From Asterochloris sp. CNOR1 (Eukaryota > Chlorophyta > Trebouxiophyceae > Trebouxiales > Trebouxiaceae), in assembly GCA_963969365.1 (NCBI GenBank), contig OZ017754.1:744001-808000 (forward strand): 64,000 nucleotides of DNA, read 5' to 3'. Below the pieces are notes generated by a model that was given only the letters and a program-made list of their open reading frames with translations, had not been told where the DNA came from and ran no database searches. Each line of letters begins with the position of its first letter. The first letter of the stretch is position 1. Shown here in pieces: positions 49,101-60,500 of this stretch. The translations under genes and the position numbers were made by a program.

Positions 49101-52100
49101 TCACTGCATCCCTCAGGCTCTGCCCCCATCTAAGACCACACAGCACCGACATCAAGCTGTGTTTTCAGTGCAGCCTGATGCAGCCAGCAAGCTTACATCT
49201 GTTGCTGACTGCGTCACAGACTTCCAGGCCAGTCCTCAGTGAAGCAGATCTCCTGCTTTCCCAGAGCAAGCTTACGGACACAGTCACTCTCATCTCTGTG
49301 TTCCTTGAAGTCCACCTGGCGCAGCGGTGTCATCAAGGGGTCATTGTGATGCAGCCCAATGCACCCCTTCAGGGCGTCCTTGTTCATCTGTGCCCCGCTG
49401 TGGTCTATCCTGATGGAGCTCAGCTGCCCACTCAACTTCCCAGTACTCACCTGGCGCAGCAGCGTCACCAAGTTCTCATTGTAGTGCAGCCTAATGCGTC
49501 CGTCACGAGAGTCCATGTCCATCAGCTTCCCGCTCTGGTCCATCTTGATGGAGCCTAGGCTATCCAGGGTGCGAGCACTCCAGTCCGAAAATTGGGTGTC
49601 CCTCCACTGGCGGGCCTCTCGCTGCAAGTCGCGCGCCACAGCGAGGCAGGTGGCTTCGGTGCTGTTTGGGGCTGGCTTGGGGGTGCCTACACATTGAACA
49701 GGAGACAGTTGGGCCGGGTAAACTGAGCGCAAATCACAGGGGGCCTTAAGGCAGACTGCACAGCCAGGCAAGATCCACTGCTGATAAGGAGCGCTGGCTG
49801 CTGTGCGCCCGCAGAGAAAGAAGAGGTGTTCAAGTTCAGCCATGGCCAGGCAGGCCACAGCAGTGCTGCTGGCTGCAGGTCGCTTGCAGACACATGAACG
49901 CCAAGCCCAGGCTGGCAGGCCTGAGCTGTTTGAGAAGTGCACTGCCCAGCTGAGATGTGGCCAGATCATGCTGGACCTCAGTGCAGGCCTTCCAGATGCT
50001 GAGCGATGCTGGTGAGTCACTACAGGCCACGCAGGGTGATAGCACTACACCTGTAGACACTGGTCAGACCAACCTGCCAGCACCCTGACTGCCTCCATGG
50101 TCCTGTCCAGGTTCTGACTGCACTGCAGTGCCCACACGATGTCATCCACAATGCTCGAGCTCTGGGGGTCCCGTCGCTGCTGCCCCTCCTGCAGGCAGGT
50201 TGAGCAGTAGGGGCCTCAGCAGCGGTCAAGCAGGCCTGAGCCAACCCTGGCCTGGTGACAGTGCTGACAGGACAAGCCTTGTTGCCATGCTTGCATGCTG
50301 CTTCAGTGTATGTATGACACAACCCCTTCCCAGAGCGGCATGTCTGTATCATTGAAACCCATGGTGGCCTGGCTGGAACACAAGTTGGGGCTTACCTTCT
50401 CCCTGGCCTCAAAGTCAGACTGGATGTGCTCCAGATGCCTGTCAATGAGCTGCATAGCGGCATGCACCTCAGACTGCAGTGAGGCAGCCACTGCAGGGCT
50501 ACTGAGCAGGCCAGCATAGCGCTTGAACTCTTGAAACACCTGCAGCCATGCAGCAGTGGCTGTATGCGCACTGCTATACATTGTGAGAAGCCACACTTAC
50601 TGCTCACAAAATGCTCAAGCTCATGCAGCAGCACAGGAACAGACCTCACACTGTGTGCCGTGCAGCACTTGCGCTGATCACCATCATTCCCTCAACATGT
50701 CCCCTGTTACCTGGATCAGAGGGGACAGGGAGGCACTTCCAGGCAGCACTCACCTGCTGGGGCTGTGCTGCACTGGCTGCACTGTCAGGAGAGTCGTGCT
50801 CAGCAACGGCAGCCGCCAAGGCTGGCAGCAGCACTGCCCCAAAGACAGCCTTCATCTGCTGGCTCAAACGCTGCTCCAGGGGAGCCACCTGGGCCTCATA
50901 GCTGGCCTTGGCAGAAGCCCAGGCAGGGGCCGTGTACTCGCTGACTTGCAGCGCATTTACGGCTGCAAAGGGGCCAAACACTTGAGCCTGCATCCGCATG
51001 TTCACTTCCTCAGAAGAGATACCCAATGTGGCACAGAGATTCTTGCAGGCAGCACATGAGCTGGGCTTGCTGAGGGCAGCCACCTCCTGCAACGCTAGGC
51101 AATCACTGGCAGGATGCATCACAGGGCTCATGGCAATGTCCAGGATTACAAACCCAAACTCACAATATGCATTTGTCATCTGGCCAGAGGGCTGCGTCTG
51201 AATGTCCCTCATCTGCAGGACCTGACACATCTCAAACACCTTGCAGTCTCTGCCTCAAGGGCACAGTGATCACAAAGGGTGACCATGTTGCACCGCACCA
51301 GAGGGCTGCCAGCTTGGCTACCCAGCAGCTCTGCCATCTCAGCCTGGGTCTCCCTGATCCGCAGAACCTCCTCAAGCCGGCCCCTCAGCGCCTGCATGAA
51401 GATGTCCTGGTACCTGCCACATCAGAAGCCTTTCCGTCAAGACCCTTGTCCCAGGCATACATCTGTTAATAGAGAGCTGCTGGCAGCAGCTGCACCATCA
51501 GCCAACTTGTGCTGCTCCATCTAACTCACTTTGTTTCAGGCCGGTACCACTTCAGGCAGCTTAGTGACTCCTCAATGTAGGGGGTCTCAGGCCAGGCCTG
51601 GTGCGCACCCACCTGCCGTCCCAGGCATGGGCATGCACTGGCCACTGTATGCTAGTCAGGTCCTGGGTGACCCTCTCCCACTGTGCCACAATGCGCAGCC
51701 CTGTGCGCAGTGCATTCTCCATCTCCCTGCAAAGCAGATGAACTCCTTAGCAACTTCAGTTGACAGCTCTGCACTTTGAACTTTGCTCCATCAATTGCCA
51801 TTCGAGACTCCTCCTGGAGCATGCAGCAGCCTTAGTGCTGTCCTCCTCTCACCAGGCGGTTACCTCCTGCTGCTCTGCAGACCTCAGTGGGAAACAAAGC
51901 GCGCTGCACAGGGCGCTGCCAGGAGCCTGTGTAGCATCTCTTGGAACAGGCAGCAGTAGGACCTCTGGGCTCAGAGCAGGACAAACCTGAAGGGTTTAGT
52001 CCAGAGGCCAGGGGAGAGCAGCGCCTGCAGGTGGCCTGCCAGCGCATTGCCCACCACCTGCATGAAGTGTGCTGCTCGCCGCTGACCCCAGGCATACTGC

Positions 52101-54348
52101 CCTGCACAACACAGGCAAAGGCAGGATTCAGCATGCTGCTTTTGGACTAAGTGTATGCGCCCAGTGCCGTGCGCACAGCGCTGCCTTTTAGTGCAGCTGT
52201 CAAGCATTACCAGGCGCTATGGTCACTCTTGTGTCCCAAGCAGCCTCTGTAGGAATAACATGTTCCTTCTCATCCAATGCAGATTCAGATCACAGCAGCA
52301 TTTTAGCAGCACATCAGCTGCCAGCAGATTGCAAGCAGGTGCCAGCTTGGCACGTCAACTGCCTTGAGTCCCCAGCAGCCTGTCCAACAGCTCTCCACTC
52401 AGCCATCACGACACACACCTGGCACATCAGGCGCTTTGATATCCCAGGCAGCCTCCAGAGCCAGGTGGATGTCCTCCACCAGCTCCAGCACAGCCTCCTC
52501 ATTCTCCTCCAAGCTCTGCTGAGCAGCTGCACCACCTGCCAGCAAGCCTGCATGCAGACGTGCCTGACTTGGGCTCTGCTAAGAGCCCAATATCCACTAC
52601 CCACCAGCCGGCAACCTGGCAGACAGAAGCTGTCAGCAGAACATACCCGGTGACCTACTGCCCCACAGCATGCCCAGACCTTCAACCTTGACACCACAAG
52701 ACCTTGGACAATGCAGGCGGTGACAGTTGCACCCACCCTGTGCAAGTACATCTGGTGGGGATCACATTGATATGGCCCTTTGCCCTAGGGCCTGACGGTT
52801 TTGAAAGCCACCAAGTGGCTCACCTGCATGGTCAGCCTTGAGCACCTGGAACTTTGGCACCAGCGGCCCAAAGATGGCTCCCAGTGCCTGAGCACGCCGC
52901 CGCAGCAGCATGGGGCAGCCCTGGCTGACTGACAGGTCAACCCACAGCTTCAGCTCGTCTACCGGGTGCATGATGGCTGTCAGGGGAGCTTCGTTGGGGT
53001 CCAGCAGAGCTGCAGCTGAGGTGCCCTGCAGCCATTGCAGACAGGTCGCCACTCAGGGGCTACTTCGCATGGGCAGGGTGCTTGATGGCCATGAGGGGAA
53101 CTTCACTGGTGTTCTGTGTAGCTGCAGCTCAAGCAAGCTGCTGCCATCACCATCAAAACTGAAGCTCATCAACCAGGTGTATCATGGCTGTCAGGCGTGC
53201 CCACTTAGGGTCTTGCACAGCTGCAGCTGAGGTACACACAATGTCTCCAAGCAGCTCATTCAAGAGGTTTTACATGACAGCCGGTCTGAACCCACTGCCA
53301 GTACAACCATAGCTGAGGCGCACTGCAGGCATTGCAACAGCAGGAGCCCATGTCCTGGCTGCAGCTGGACCCTCAGCTGGCCGCTGCTCAGCATCAGCAG
53401 GCAGATGCCTTGGTGTGCAGCTTTGCGCTTGTCACGGTTGCAGTGCACTGCATTTACCAATCCCCAGGGTAATGCCTGCGCCACCTGAAAGTTGAGGTCA
53501 TGCACTATTGGACCAGCCAGCATTCTTTCCCGAGACTCCTGTGGACTCGTTCCAGTAGACCTGGGGGAAGCCTGCTGCTATGGCTTCAAGGCCAGGTCTG
53601 CTGTGCATTGCATGGTGTGTCAGCAGGCAGATGCAGACAAGGCTGCCCAGCCGCACCTCCTGCCCCATTCGCAGCGCGCTGCCCAGGCCTGCCTCGAGCT
53701 GCGACAACAGGTCCTGCAGCTTGTTGTCATTTGGCAGCTGCTGCTGCTGCTGCTGCAAAGCCAGTCTGGCTCCCTGCCCTGCCAATCCATTACACAGCAG
53801 GGGCTGATAAATAGATTTGATGGTGTGGTACAGGTTGCTCATTGGCGAGGGGCTGATCGAGGATATGGCGATGTTTGCTGGTATGTCAGCCAGCTTCACG
53901 GGGCCAGGCCTCAGCTTGGTCAGGATTACCTGCATGCGAAGGGTCAGCATGACAAGGAGACATGGTGCCTGCACTTCTTGCAGGCAATCCTGCCACCGTG
54001 GCTAAGGCTGCTCCTGTTGCTGTGGCTGCACTGTCACCTGGAACTCGCTTTGGACGCTGCCTGCCATGGCGTTGCTGAGTGTCACAGTGATGGCTCCCGT
54101 AGCAAGCCCCGTGAAGCTGGCAAGCAGGATGTCTGTCGAGGCATCCTCAAGGAAGGAGCTGACGGCTACCAATGCGGCTGGTGACCTCAGTTGCTGTGCC
54201 ACCACCTCCTGCATCCACCATCAGTGCAGTCCTGTGGCCGGCTCAGCAGCATGGACAACTCTTTGGCAAGGGCTCTCACTCTATGAGCAGACGGCCCCGC
54301 AGCATCAGAGAGTGCTGAGGTGATGTAGAGGCGCCGTGGATCCTCCAT
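19113..54348 (-). CDS. DYNC2H1: Cytoplasmic dynein-2 (IFT dynein) heavy chain, complete multi-exon gene
   Basis: Motor subunit of the retrograde intraflagellar-transport dynein (DHC1b in Chlamydomonas). It starts at 54348 ([18 protein letters not shown]; exon 54348-54280, then 54208-54038) and stops at 19113-19115 (..GLATFVSA). Tail about 53.9-47.4 kb; linker about 42.2-40.2 kb ([36 protein letters not shown]); AAA1 38.98-37.5 ([23 protein letters not shown]); AAA2 36.96-35.2 ([28 protein letters not shown]); AAA3 34.4-32.3; AAA4 31.5-29.7; stalk and microtubule-binding domain 29.6-27.6; AAA5 27.1-26.0; AAA6 25.6-23.6; C-terminal domain 23.4-19.1. The tail motif [18 protein letters not shown], the AAA4 GKSGIGRRS and the C-terminus mark dynein-2, not dynein-1 or an axonemal chain. 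No disabling change was seen in the exons I read. Several introns carry tandem copies of exon edges. It is divergent from NOP14. Confidence 0.92.
21904..21950 (-). repeat. Decayed copy of a dynein exon 5' edge
   Basis: CAGAGCTTGGACGAGCCCTA parallels GTAGAACTTGGACCAGCCCT at the acceptor end of the true exon (exon start 21824, [10 protein letters not shown]). It lies in the intron immediately upstream in the transcript. The copied acceptor AG has been lost. Confidence 0.55.
24347..24540 (-). repeat. Two tandem copies of a dynein exon 5' edge with acceptor
   Basis: Copies at about 24350-24415 and 24461-24535 match the start of the exon beginning at 24301 ([23 protein letters not shown]6 region). 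The second copy keeps the CTGCAG acceptor and the block GTCATGGCAGCTGTCAGCAC, against GTCATGGCAGCCGCCAGCAT in the exon. It would translate as [10 protein letters not shown] against [10 protein letters not shown] in the real exon. Both lie upstream of the true exon in transcript order. Confidence 0.72.
27357..27512 (-). repeat. Two tandem copies of a dynein exon 3' edge with donor
   Basis: CACCTGATTCTGCCAGCGCT at the true exon end (exon end 27569, stalk coiled coil KERWQNQ) recurs as CACCTGACGTTTCCAGTGCC at 27459 and CACCTGCTTCTGCCAGTGCT at 27359. Each copy spans about 50 b and the spacing is 107 and 99 b. All three keep a CAG|GT donor-like junction, so the intron begins with three candidate 5' splice sites. 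Confidence 0.75.
28352..28949 (-). other. Dynein-2 stalk tip: microtubule-binding domain
   Basis: The exon 28949 to about 28708 encodes [20 protein letters not shown] and then [20 protein letters not shown]. The exon from about 28458 to 28352 continues [20 protein letters not shown] and [10 protein letters not shown]. This matches the dynein microtubule-binding domain in order and spacing. The coiled coils on both sides (29.6-28.95 and 28.16-27.57 kb) are intact, so the track-binding end of the motor looks functional. Confidence 0.85.
30715..31003 (-). repeat. Three tandem copies of the dynein AAA4 exon 3' edge
   Basis: The true exon end (31090 upward; [15 protein letters not shown]) is echoed at 30930-31003, 30845-30918 and 30715-30785. 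Each has the core GAGCAGG(C/T/G)(T/G)TGTTGA on the plus strand. The middle copy would read [14 protein letters not shown] and the last [14 protein letters not shown]. They sit in the intron between the AAA4 exon and the exon starting near 30358 ([12 protein letters not shown]). This is the largest exon-edge cluster in the window. Confidence 0.75.
32536..32592 (-). repeat. Copy of a dynein exon 5' edge with acceptor
   Basis: CAAGTGGAGCTGTCATCTGC matches CAGGTGGGGCTGTCAGCCGC at the start of the exon beginning near 32478. The copy would read [17 protein letters not shown] against [24 protein letters not shown] acceptor is retained. Confidence 0.65.
34284..34310 (-). other. Dynein-2 AAA3 P-loop, degenerate
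   Basis: Minus-strand translation gives [18 protein letters not shown]. From memory, animal DYNC2H1 reads GPEGCGKG here. The Gly before the Walker Lys is Cys in this protein and the Ser/Thr position is Ala, while the Lys is kept. Nucleotide binding at AAA3 is therefore probably weak or absent. AAA1 (38922-38945, GPAGTGKT) and AAA2 (GPPGSGKS, near 36.83 kb) are canonical, and AAA4 has Arg for Lys. Confidence 0.75.
36247..36425 (-). repeat. Two tandem copies of a dynein AAA2 exon 5' edge
   Basis: GCCCTGGCTGCGGCTGTCAG in the true exon (about 36170; [20 protein letters not shown]) recurs as GCCCTGGCTGCTGCTGTCAG at about 36252 and GCACTGGCTGCTGCTGTCAA at about 36353. Both copies continue into the region matching the exon start. 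The first keeps a CTGCAG acceptor near 36330. They lie upstream of the exon in transcript order. Confidence 0.7.
49316..49440 (-). repeat. In-frame tandem copy of a dynein tail exon 3' edge
   Basis: The true exon ends at 49451 with [20 protein letters not shown] and then TLLRQ. The copy encodes [20 protein letters not shown] and then TPLRQ, followed by CAG|GTGGAC. The two donors are exactly 135 b apart and the frame is open through both (open from about 50020 to 49214). Use of the copied donor would add 45 residues as a near-repeat. Divergence suggests an old duplication; whether it is used is unknown. Confidence 0.78.
53075..53240 (-). repeat. Two tandem copies of a dynein tail exon 5' edge
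   Basis: The true exon (start near 53024; [20 protein letters not shown] then VDELKLW) is echoed at 53155-53240, reading [20 protein letters not shown] then VDELQF before a stop, and more weakly at 53075-53145. Shared blocks include CTCAGCTGCAGCT and CCTGACAGCCAT (minus strand). Both copies precede the exon in the transcript. Confidence 0.72.
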
Positions 54349-54556
54349 TGATCTATATTTTTGATTTCAGGTACCACCAGGAGCACCTGATCCCATGATG
54401 ATGATGCCCTCACAACATGATTCACAACATGTTAACATCTGTGATCCAGGCGTCATGGCGACGGGTTGCTTGGTCAAAACAAGAGTTTAGATGCCCAGCA
54501 ATACTGCTTTCTTTCTGGTCCATTAGCATGCAGGCCATCCATCTCAGAGAGGAGTG
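54349..54556. promoter_or_regulatory. Short divergent promoter between IFT dynein and NOP14
   Basis: Only 208 b separate the two start codons. The stretch is AT-richer than its flanks, carries a GATGATGATG run near 54398 and a direct repeat CACAACATG (54410-54418 and 54423-54431), the second copy inside the palindrome AACATGTT. It probably serves both genes. No TATA box is evident. The repeat is the only element I would single out as a possible factor-binding site. Confidence 0.5.
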
Positions 54557-57500
54557 ATGTCAAAGGGGAAGAAGAAGCCCCAGCCGCCACAGAGGGCAAA
54601 AGCAGCCAGCAAGGATGCGAGACCTAATTTGTTTGAGCACTTGTACAACCGCAAGAAGTTCAACGTGTTGGGCAAGAAAGAGCCAGGCATCAAGAAGCAC
54701 GGAAAAAGCCTAAATGATGCTGTGGAAAAGGTAGGCCAGTTGACCAGGTCTGCATGGCTGCTGCTGCAGTCCCTGGCCAGATCCAGGTTGCTCCATGGCT
54801 GCATACTGGATGCCCAGGCTCACACACAATTCTGCGGCTGTCTGCAGCGCAAAAAGACTCTGCTGGTGGAGTATCGCCAATTGCGCAAGGCTAATGCTTT
54901 TGTGGACAGGCGCTTTGGGGAAGACAACGAGGGGCTAACCCCAGAAGAGAAGGCCATCGTCAGGTTCCAGAAGCAGCGCATGTCACAGGCTGGAGGTAGG
55001 CAGCTGCAGTCACAAAAGTGCAGCTCACATTCCTGGCTTTGTGCCTCAGCCACCCAGCCTTGTCAGGATGTGGTGTGGGCAGCTGAACAGCAGCATGCCA
55101 ACCAGCTGCCAGGTGCTGCCTTGCATCTTGATTTGGAAGTTGCTGTGGCAGGCTCCATCATGCCATGCTGAGCAGCTGGGTTTCCCTCCATGCAGGAGAC
55201 AAGTTTGCCGTAGCAGAGGATGAGCCAGGAGGGGATGTGCTCACCCATTTTGGGCACTCCATTGCTGATGACAATGCACTCGGGGTAAGCATTGCAATCC
55301 TGTTCTGCAAAATGCTTTCCAGGGGTCTGGCATGTAGCACACAGTGATGCTTGGGATGGCTGCATGCAGTTGTCTGGGGCAGGATTTTGCTTACTCCTGC
55401 TTGACAGGGCAAGACAGGCCAGTGACGAGAAAAAGTCAGGCTAGCACCTGCGATGATGCAATAATGTTTTAATTTCTGAGGCCATGAATATGCACACCCC
55501 GTGCTGCCTTGTTATGCTTGCAATGCTTTATTTGAGGTTGATTGAGGTGTGCTTGTCCCCAGGTCAACTTGGCCCATGACAATATCCAGTCAGGCTAGGA
55601 CCTGCAATGCTGCGAGTTTGCTGTAGCCTCCCACAATGTGCTGGTATGCCCGTTACATTTGCAGCTTTCTGCCTGCCTCTATGGCTCTTCCTGATGGTCC
55701 TTCTAACCTGAAGGGCGCGCAGATGACAATGCAGGCAAGCCAGGGGACCATCCGAGCGCCACACACTGCAGAGCAAACCACTCTGCCCTCTTGCAGGCAA
55801 AAGTGGTCAGGCCAGGCACAGATGTCATGGAGCATGATGCCGAGATGGACAGGCACATGACCCAACAGCTGCACTTTGGCGGCGGCTTTGCCCCCAAGCA
55901 GGGCCTGCAGGCGCATGAGCAGCTGGAGGGAGAGGCTCCCGAGAGGCGCACCAAGAAGGAGGTCAGGCATAACTGCTGGGCTGCATTGCTCCTTGCCTCA
56001 ACTCCTTGAATCCATGCCTCAAGGCAGGATCTGTGCACATGACGGGGTTTGGGGTGCTGCCACTTTGGGGGTGCTGCCACTTTGGGGGTGCTGGTAAGAG
56101 GTACATGGCGAGGCAGCATTTAATAGGTGGCCCCACTGCAAGGGTTGCTGCCATGCTGTTGGCGTTCTGCTGCCTGCATCAGATGGTGGCAGATGTGTGT
56201 GCTGTCAAGCCCTGGGAAGCTTGACTGCTGCCACTCCAAACAGTCAACATCCGGGCCTTGATCTTGAGCAGTGTGCCATCATGGTCTAAGGTTTTTAGAT
56301 TATTGCCAGTGCTTGCAGCCAACATGGGGTGCTGTGATGCAGCCCTGGTCCTTTAGGCTCAGCTCCTGCACTCCAAGACTTGAGTGTAGCAGGTGGTTTT
56401 GTTGAGCCTGGACGGTGCTGACAACACAGAGGCCTGTTGGCACAGGTCATGGAGGAGCTCATTGCAAAGAGCAAGTCCTTCAAGGCTGAGAAGCAGAAGC
56501 AGAGGGACGAGGATCTGGAGGAGACGGAGGCTCTGGATGAGCAGTTCAAGGGGCTGCTGGAGGGGCAGGCCCTGCTGCGCCTGATGAAGCCTAAGGGCTC
56601 CAAAGCCAGCGCAGCTGGGACTGACTCACTGGTACGCAAACGGTCAAGGTACCCCTGTAGCCTTTGGGGTGGTCAGGTGCACAACCAGTATGCTTGCAGA
56701 GTGCTTGCTGCTTGCTTCAGGCTTTCATGACAGAGTGCTGAGCCAATAATGTTCACATTGTAGGGTGCTGCACACAAGCCTGCTGCTTGCTTGAGTCAAT
56801 GCATGCAGCAGCAGCAGCTGTGCCTGTGGGCACGTTGAAAATACAGCAGCTGGCTTGACTGCATGTGGATAGCCCAGTCAATGGCCTGCTTGAGGCGCAG
56901 CCTCTGCTGCGCCCGGTGTGTAAAGAGGGGAGCGGCTTTCAGGACCGGCAGTCTTGCAGCTCGGAAGGGTGCTGCCATTTGGTGCACAGCTCGCACATCA
57001 GCCACATGCTGGCGCTCGAGCAATGTGATACTGCCAGACAGCCTGTTGCCTGCTTGCAAACTTGTCGACCAATGTACCTGCAACGTGTATGCAACACACC
57101 CTAGACTTCTCTGCGCTGCAGGATCCAGATGGCCAGAGGTATGATGTCATGCGGCGGGAGCTAACCTTTGAGGCAAAGGGCAAGGTGCTGACCTGCTGTC
57201 AGTTGTTCACTGCATGTGCACCAGTCTGCTGTCAATGCCTCCTATGTGATGCACTGCAGCCCCTCCTGGCTGTGGCAGCACCCCTGCACAACCCGCACTC
57301 TTGACTGCCTGGGCGCTGATGACAGTTGTCGGGCAGGGCCTTTGCTTAGAGCACCAGGAGCTGGTTTGCAAGGTCTTTGTAGCAGCAATTCAGCCACCCC
57401 CAGCAAAAACGCAGCCTGCACACACCTTTTGTCCCAACGAACATACCTGGCCACCTGCAACCTCTATATTATGATTTCCCTCATGCAGTCCGGTGACCAC

Positions 57501-60500
57501 TTTACGGCTGCAGAGCAGCTGACAGCTCATGAGCAGTCTTCTTTCCTCCGTCGCTGAACATTATTGTTTGCCTGCAGCCCAGCGACCGCTCCAAGACTGC
57601 AGAGGAGCTGGCAGCTGAGGAGCAGCTGCGCCTGGAGCGCTTAGAGGCTCACAGGCTGAAGCGGATGCGAGGAGCCAGTGGGGATGCCTTGGAAGATGAC
57701 GGCTTGTCTGAGGGCGAGGGGGCAGACCTGCCGGCAGGCGGCTTTGCTGCCCGGCGGGCCAAGCGCCGCAGGCAGGATGCAGAAGGTGTGACCATGTCTT
57801 TGCCTTCAAAGATGCAACAGCAGACATTGCAAGGAGCCTCAGGGTGTATTGGCAGACCTGCCAGCGGGCAGGTTTCCCAACAGGCAGACTGCGGCAGAGG
57901 CAGGAGGCTGAGGCTGGAAATGTCTGGTCCTTGTAGCATCAGTGCTTGGCAGCCCTGAGTACCTGCTGGCCAGCAGGGTCACGGGGCACCTTGTCGGAGC
58001 TGAAGTGGGGCTGCCTGACCTACACGGCTGTATTGGTACCTGGACTATGTCACAGCCTGCCAGTCTGAATTATGGGCGCGCCATCCACTTGGCCTGTGCA
58101 GCCTCATCAAGTCCTGCACTGTCTGCTGCCGGCCACTCTTTGAGTAGGAGAAGCACATCTTGCTGGACAGGCAGAAGGTGGCGTCCACTGCCCTGCTTGC
58201 TGCTTTTAGATGCACACCCCTCAATGAGGATCAGCATGAATGGTGCTGAAGTTGCTGGCGCCTGCTGCTGCAGAAGGGACCTGCGGTGGGTTCCAGTGGC
58301 ATGTGGAACATGGAACACAACCAGTCATTTTCCCTGCCCATGGGCTGTCGCTTTCCTGCCCTGCAGCTAGTAAGGAGGACAGGTCTGCGGAGCTTACGGC
58401 AGAAGGCCCTGGAACTGATGAGGCGTCTGGCAGCAGCGGAGAGGAGTCTGAAGAGGAGTCTGAGGAGGACGATGGCTTGAGTGTCCCCAAGAAGGCCAAG
58501 CAGGCTGCAGGTAGGCTGCGTCTGGGGTGTCCGGGGCCTTGCTGCACCACATTTTGGTGGAATCTGCGCTTTTGGCAGGCCTTGGGAGCCCTGATGGTCT
58601 TCTTTCTCTACTTAGATGTCTTCAAGACCTCATTGGTGGCTTCAGCAGGTTTTGGTTGCTGTGCCTGGTAAAGGCAGCGTCAGGGACATGGGTGCCCTCT
58701 GAACAGATCCCTGAGCACCCGAAGTTGATCCCAGCATTGGTCTTGCTGCAGGCAGCCCTGCTTGGCACTGTAAACACAGCCATGTGCATGCCTGGCTGCG
58801 CTGCGGTTCTTGAGGCAGTGCATGTCGCTGCAGGAAACCATCCCCTGCAGCGCAGCTTCAGGGCTGCAACAGCAGAGCTGCTGGGCAAGTATGGCGTGCC
58901 TGTCAGCAAGCAGACTCAGGCAGAGCTGGAGGCTGAGTCTGATGGCTCTGAAGAAGTTAGCGGCTCAGGTCAGCCTGATCGAATCTGCGGCAGGCCGCCA
59001 GGCTGCCATTGCACAGGACCCTTGCGCACACTTTGGCCTACTAGTGCTTCTATCATGAACCATGCATTAACGTCTCAATGCTGCTGCCCTGTCCTGCCGC
59101 AGAGGAAGACAGCCCTGACAGCTCTGTCAGCTCTGTTGCTGATGACAGTCAGGGTGCCGGTGCCAAAACAGATGGCCCTGCTGCTGACGCCTTGCTGGAG
59201 GCAGAATATGCTGGCAGCAGCAGCAGCAGCGAGGACGAGTCTGCCGAGCAGTCAAACTCAGAATCTGATGGGGATGCAGTAGAGGCCCCTGGCTGTCTCA
59301 CTCAGGACAGACTGGCCGCAACAGCGGCCAAAGAGCTGGCCACAGAGGGGGCTGACAGGGACAATGAGGGGACTGCCCTTGGCTCAGGAGAGACTGCTTC
59401 AAAACAAGAGCAGGATGTAGGCGTTGCAGCCTCAGCCCAACCTGCTGACGCCGCGACTGTTGCCGCCCCTGCTGCTTGTGAACTCTCAGAGCAGGCGACC
59501 GAAGCAGAGCGGCAGGCCTTGCCTGCACAGGCGGTCGCCAGCGGCAGGACGGCGGCACCTGCTGCTGCTGTAGAGGCAGATGGCAGCGATGTGCCCTTCA
59601 CGCTGCCGGCGCCCGAGACATATGAGGCATTTCGGCTGCTGGTGGAGGGCAGGTCGTCCCAGCACCTGGCCCTGGTGGTGCAGCGCATCTGTGCCTTCAA
59701 TGCAGCGGCGCTGGCAGCAGAAAACAGGCGCAAGATGCAGGTCAGTCAGGCATGCTTTAGGCCAGTGGCACAAACAAGCAGGCAGGCCCACAGCCCAGCA
59801 TTGTGCTCCAAGGGGAGCTGTGCTGGTGTCAGGCAATCCCTGGTAGGAACGACCGGTGCTTGGATTGTGGCCCATGGTTGGTATTTCATCTGTCGGGTGC
59901 AGGGGCTTCAAAGATGCTGGCCTGCCTCTGCACAGTGTATGTTTTGACATTTGCTGTGCCGCACAGCCCTTGTGTGCTGCCGTCTGCTGCGTGGCTGCCA
60001 CCTGGTCGGCAGCCACTACAGAAATCGCAGCCAGCTCAGCATCCACAGCAGGCAGGCAGGTACACACCATTGTTGCTCAGCCTCACACGCTGCTGGTCCG
60101 CAGGTGTTCTATGGCATCCTGGTGCAGCACTTCAGCAGCCTGGCAGCCCAGCAGCCAGTGCCCCTGGCCTACTTGGACTCCCTCATGCCCCAAGTGGTGC
60201 ACCTCACGTCTGAGGTGCCCTTCTATGCTGCCACAGTGGCACGGGCACGCCTCAAACAGGCACAGGAGCAGCTGTCTGATGCTCTGTCGGGGGCCTCTGA
60301 GGGCCCCATGTGGCCAGGTGAGATGCGCTCGTGCATTGTGTCATGCTGAACTGCCTGCCGCAGCGTTGCTTGTTGCCTGGCTGGGGAGGCAATGTTATGC
60401 AGAACAGTGCAGCAAGCCATTTGTTTGGGCTGCTCTGCTGCTGAGCTGGGCTGTGGCTGCACTGCTGCGACGAAAGCGCTGGTCCTGCCGGCAGTATGCA

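Noticed and set aside
19113-54348. Axonemal or cytoplasmic dynein-1 heavy chain as the identity of the 35-kb gene
   Set aside because: The tail block [18 protein letters not shown], the degenerate AAA4 GKSGIGRRS, and the C-terminus [12 protein letters not shown] fit dynein-2 and not the other classes.
54440-54475. GTCATGGCGAC resembling an RFX X-box half-site in the dynein/NOP14 promoter
   Set aside because: Only one half matches, and RFX factors are not known to me from green algae.
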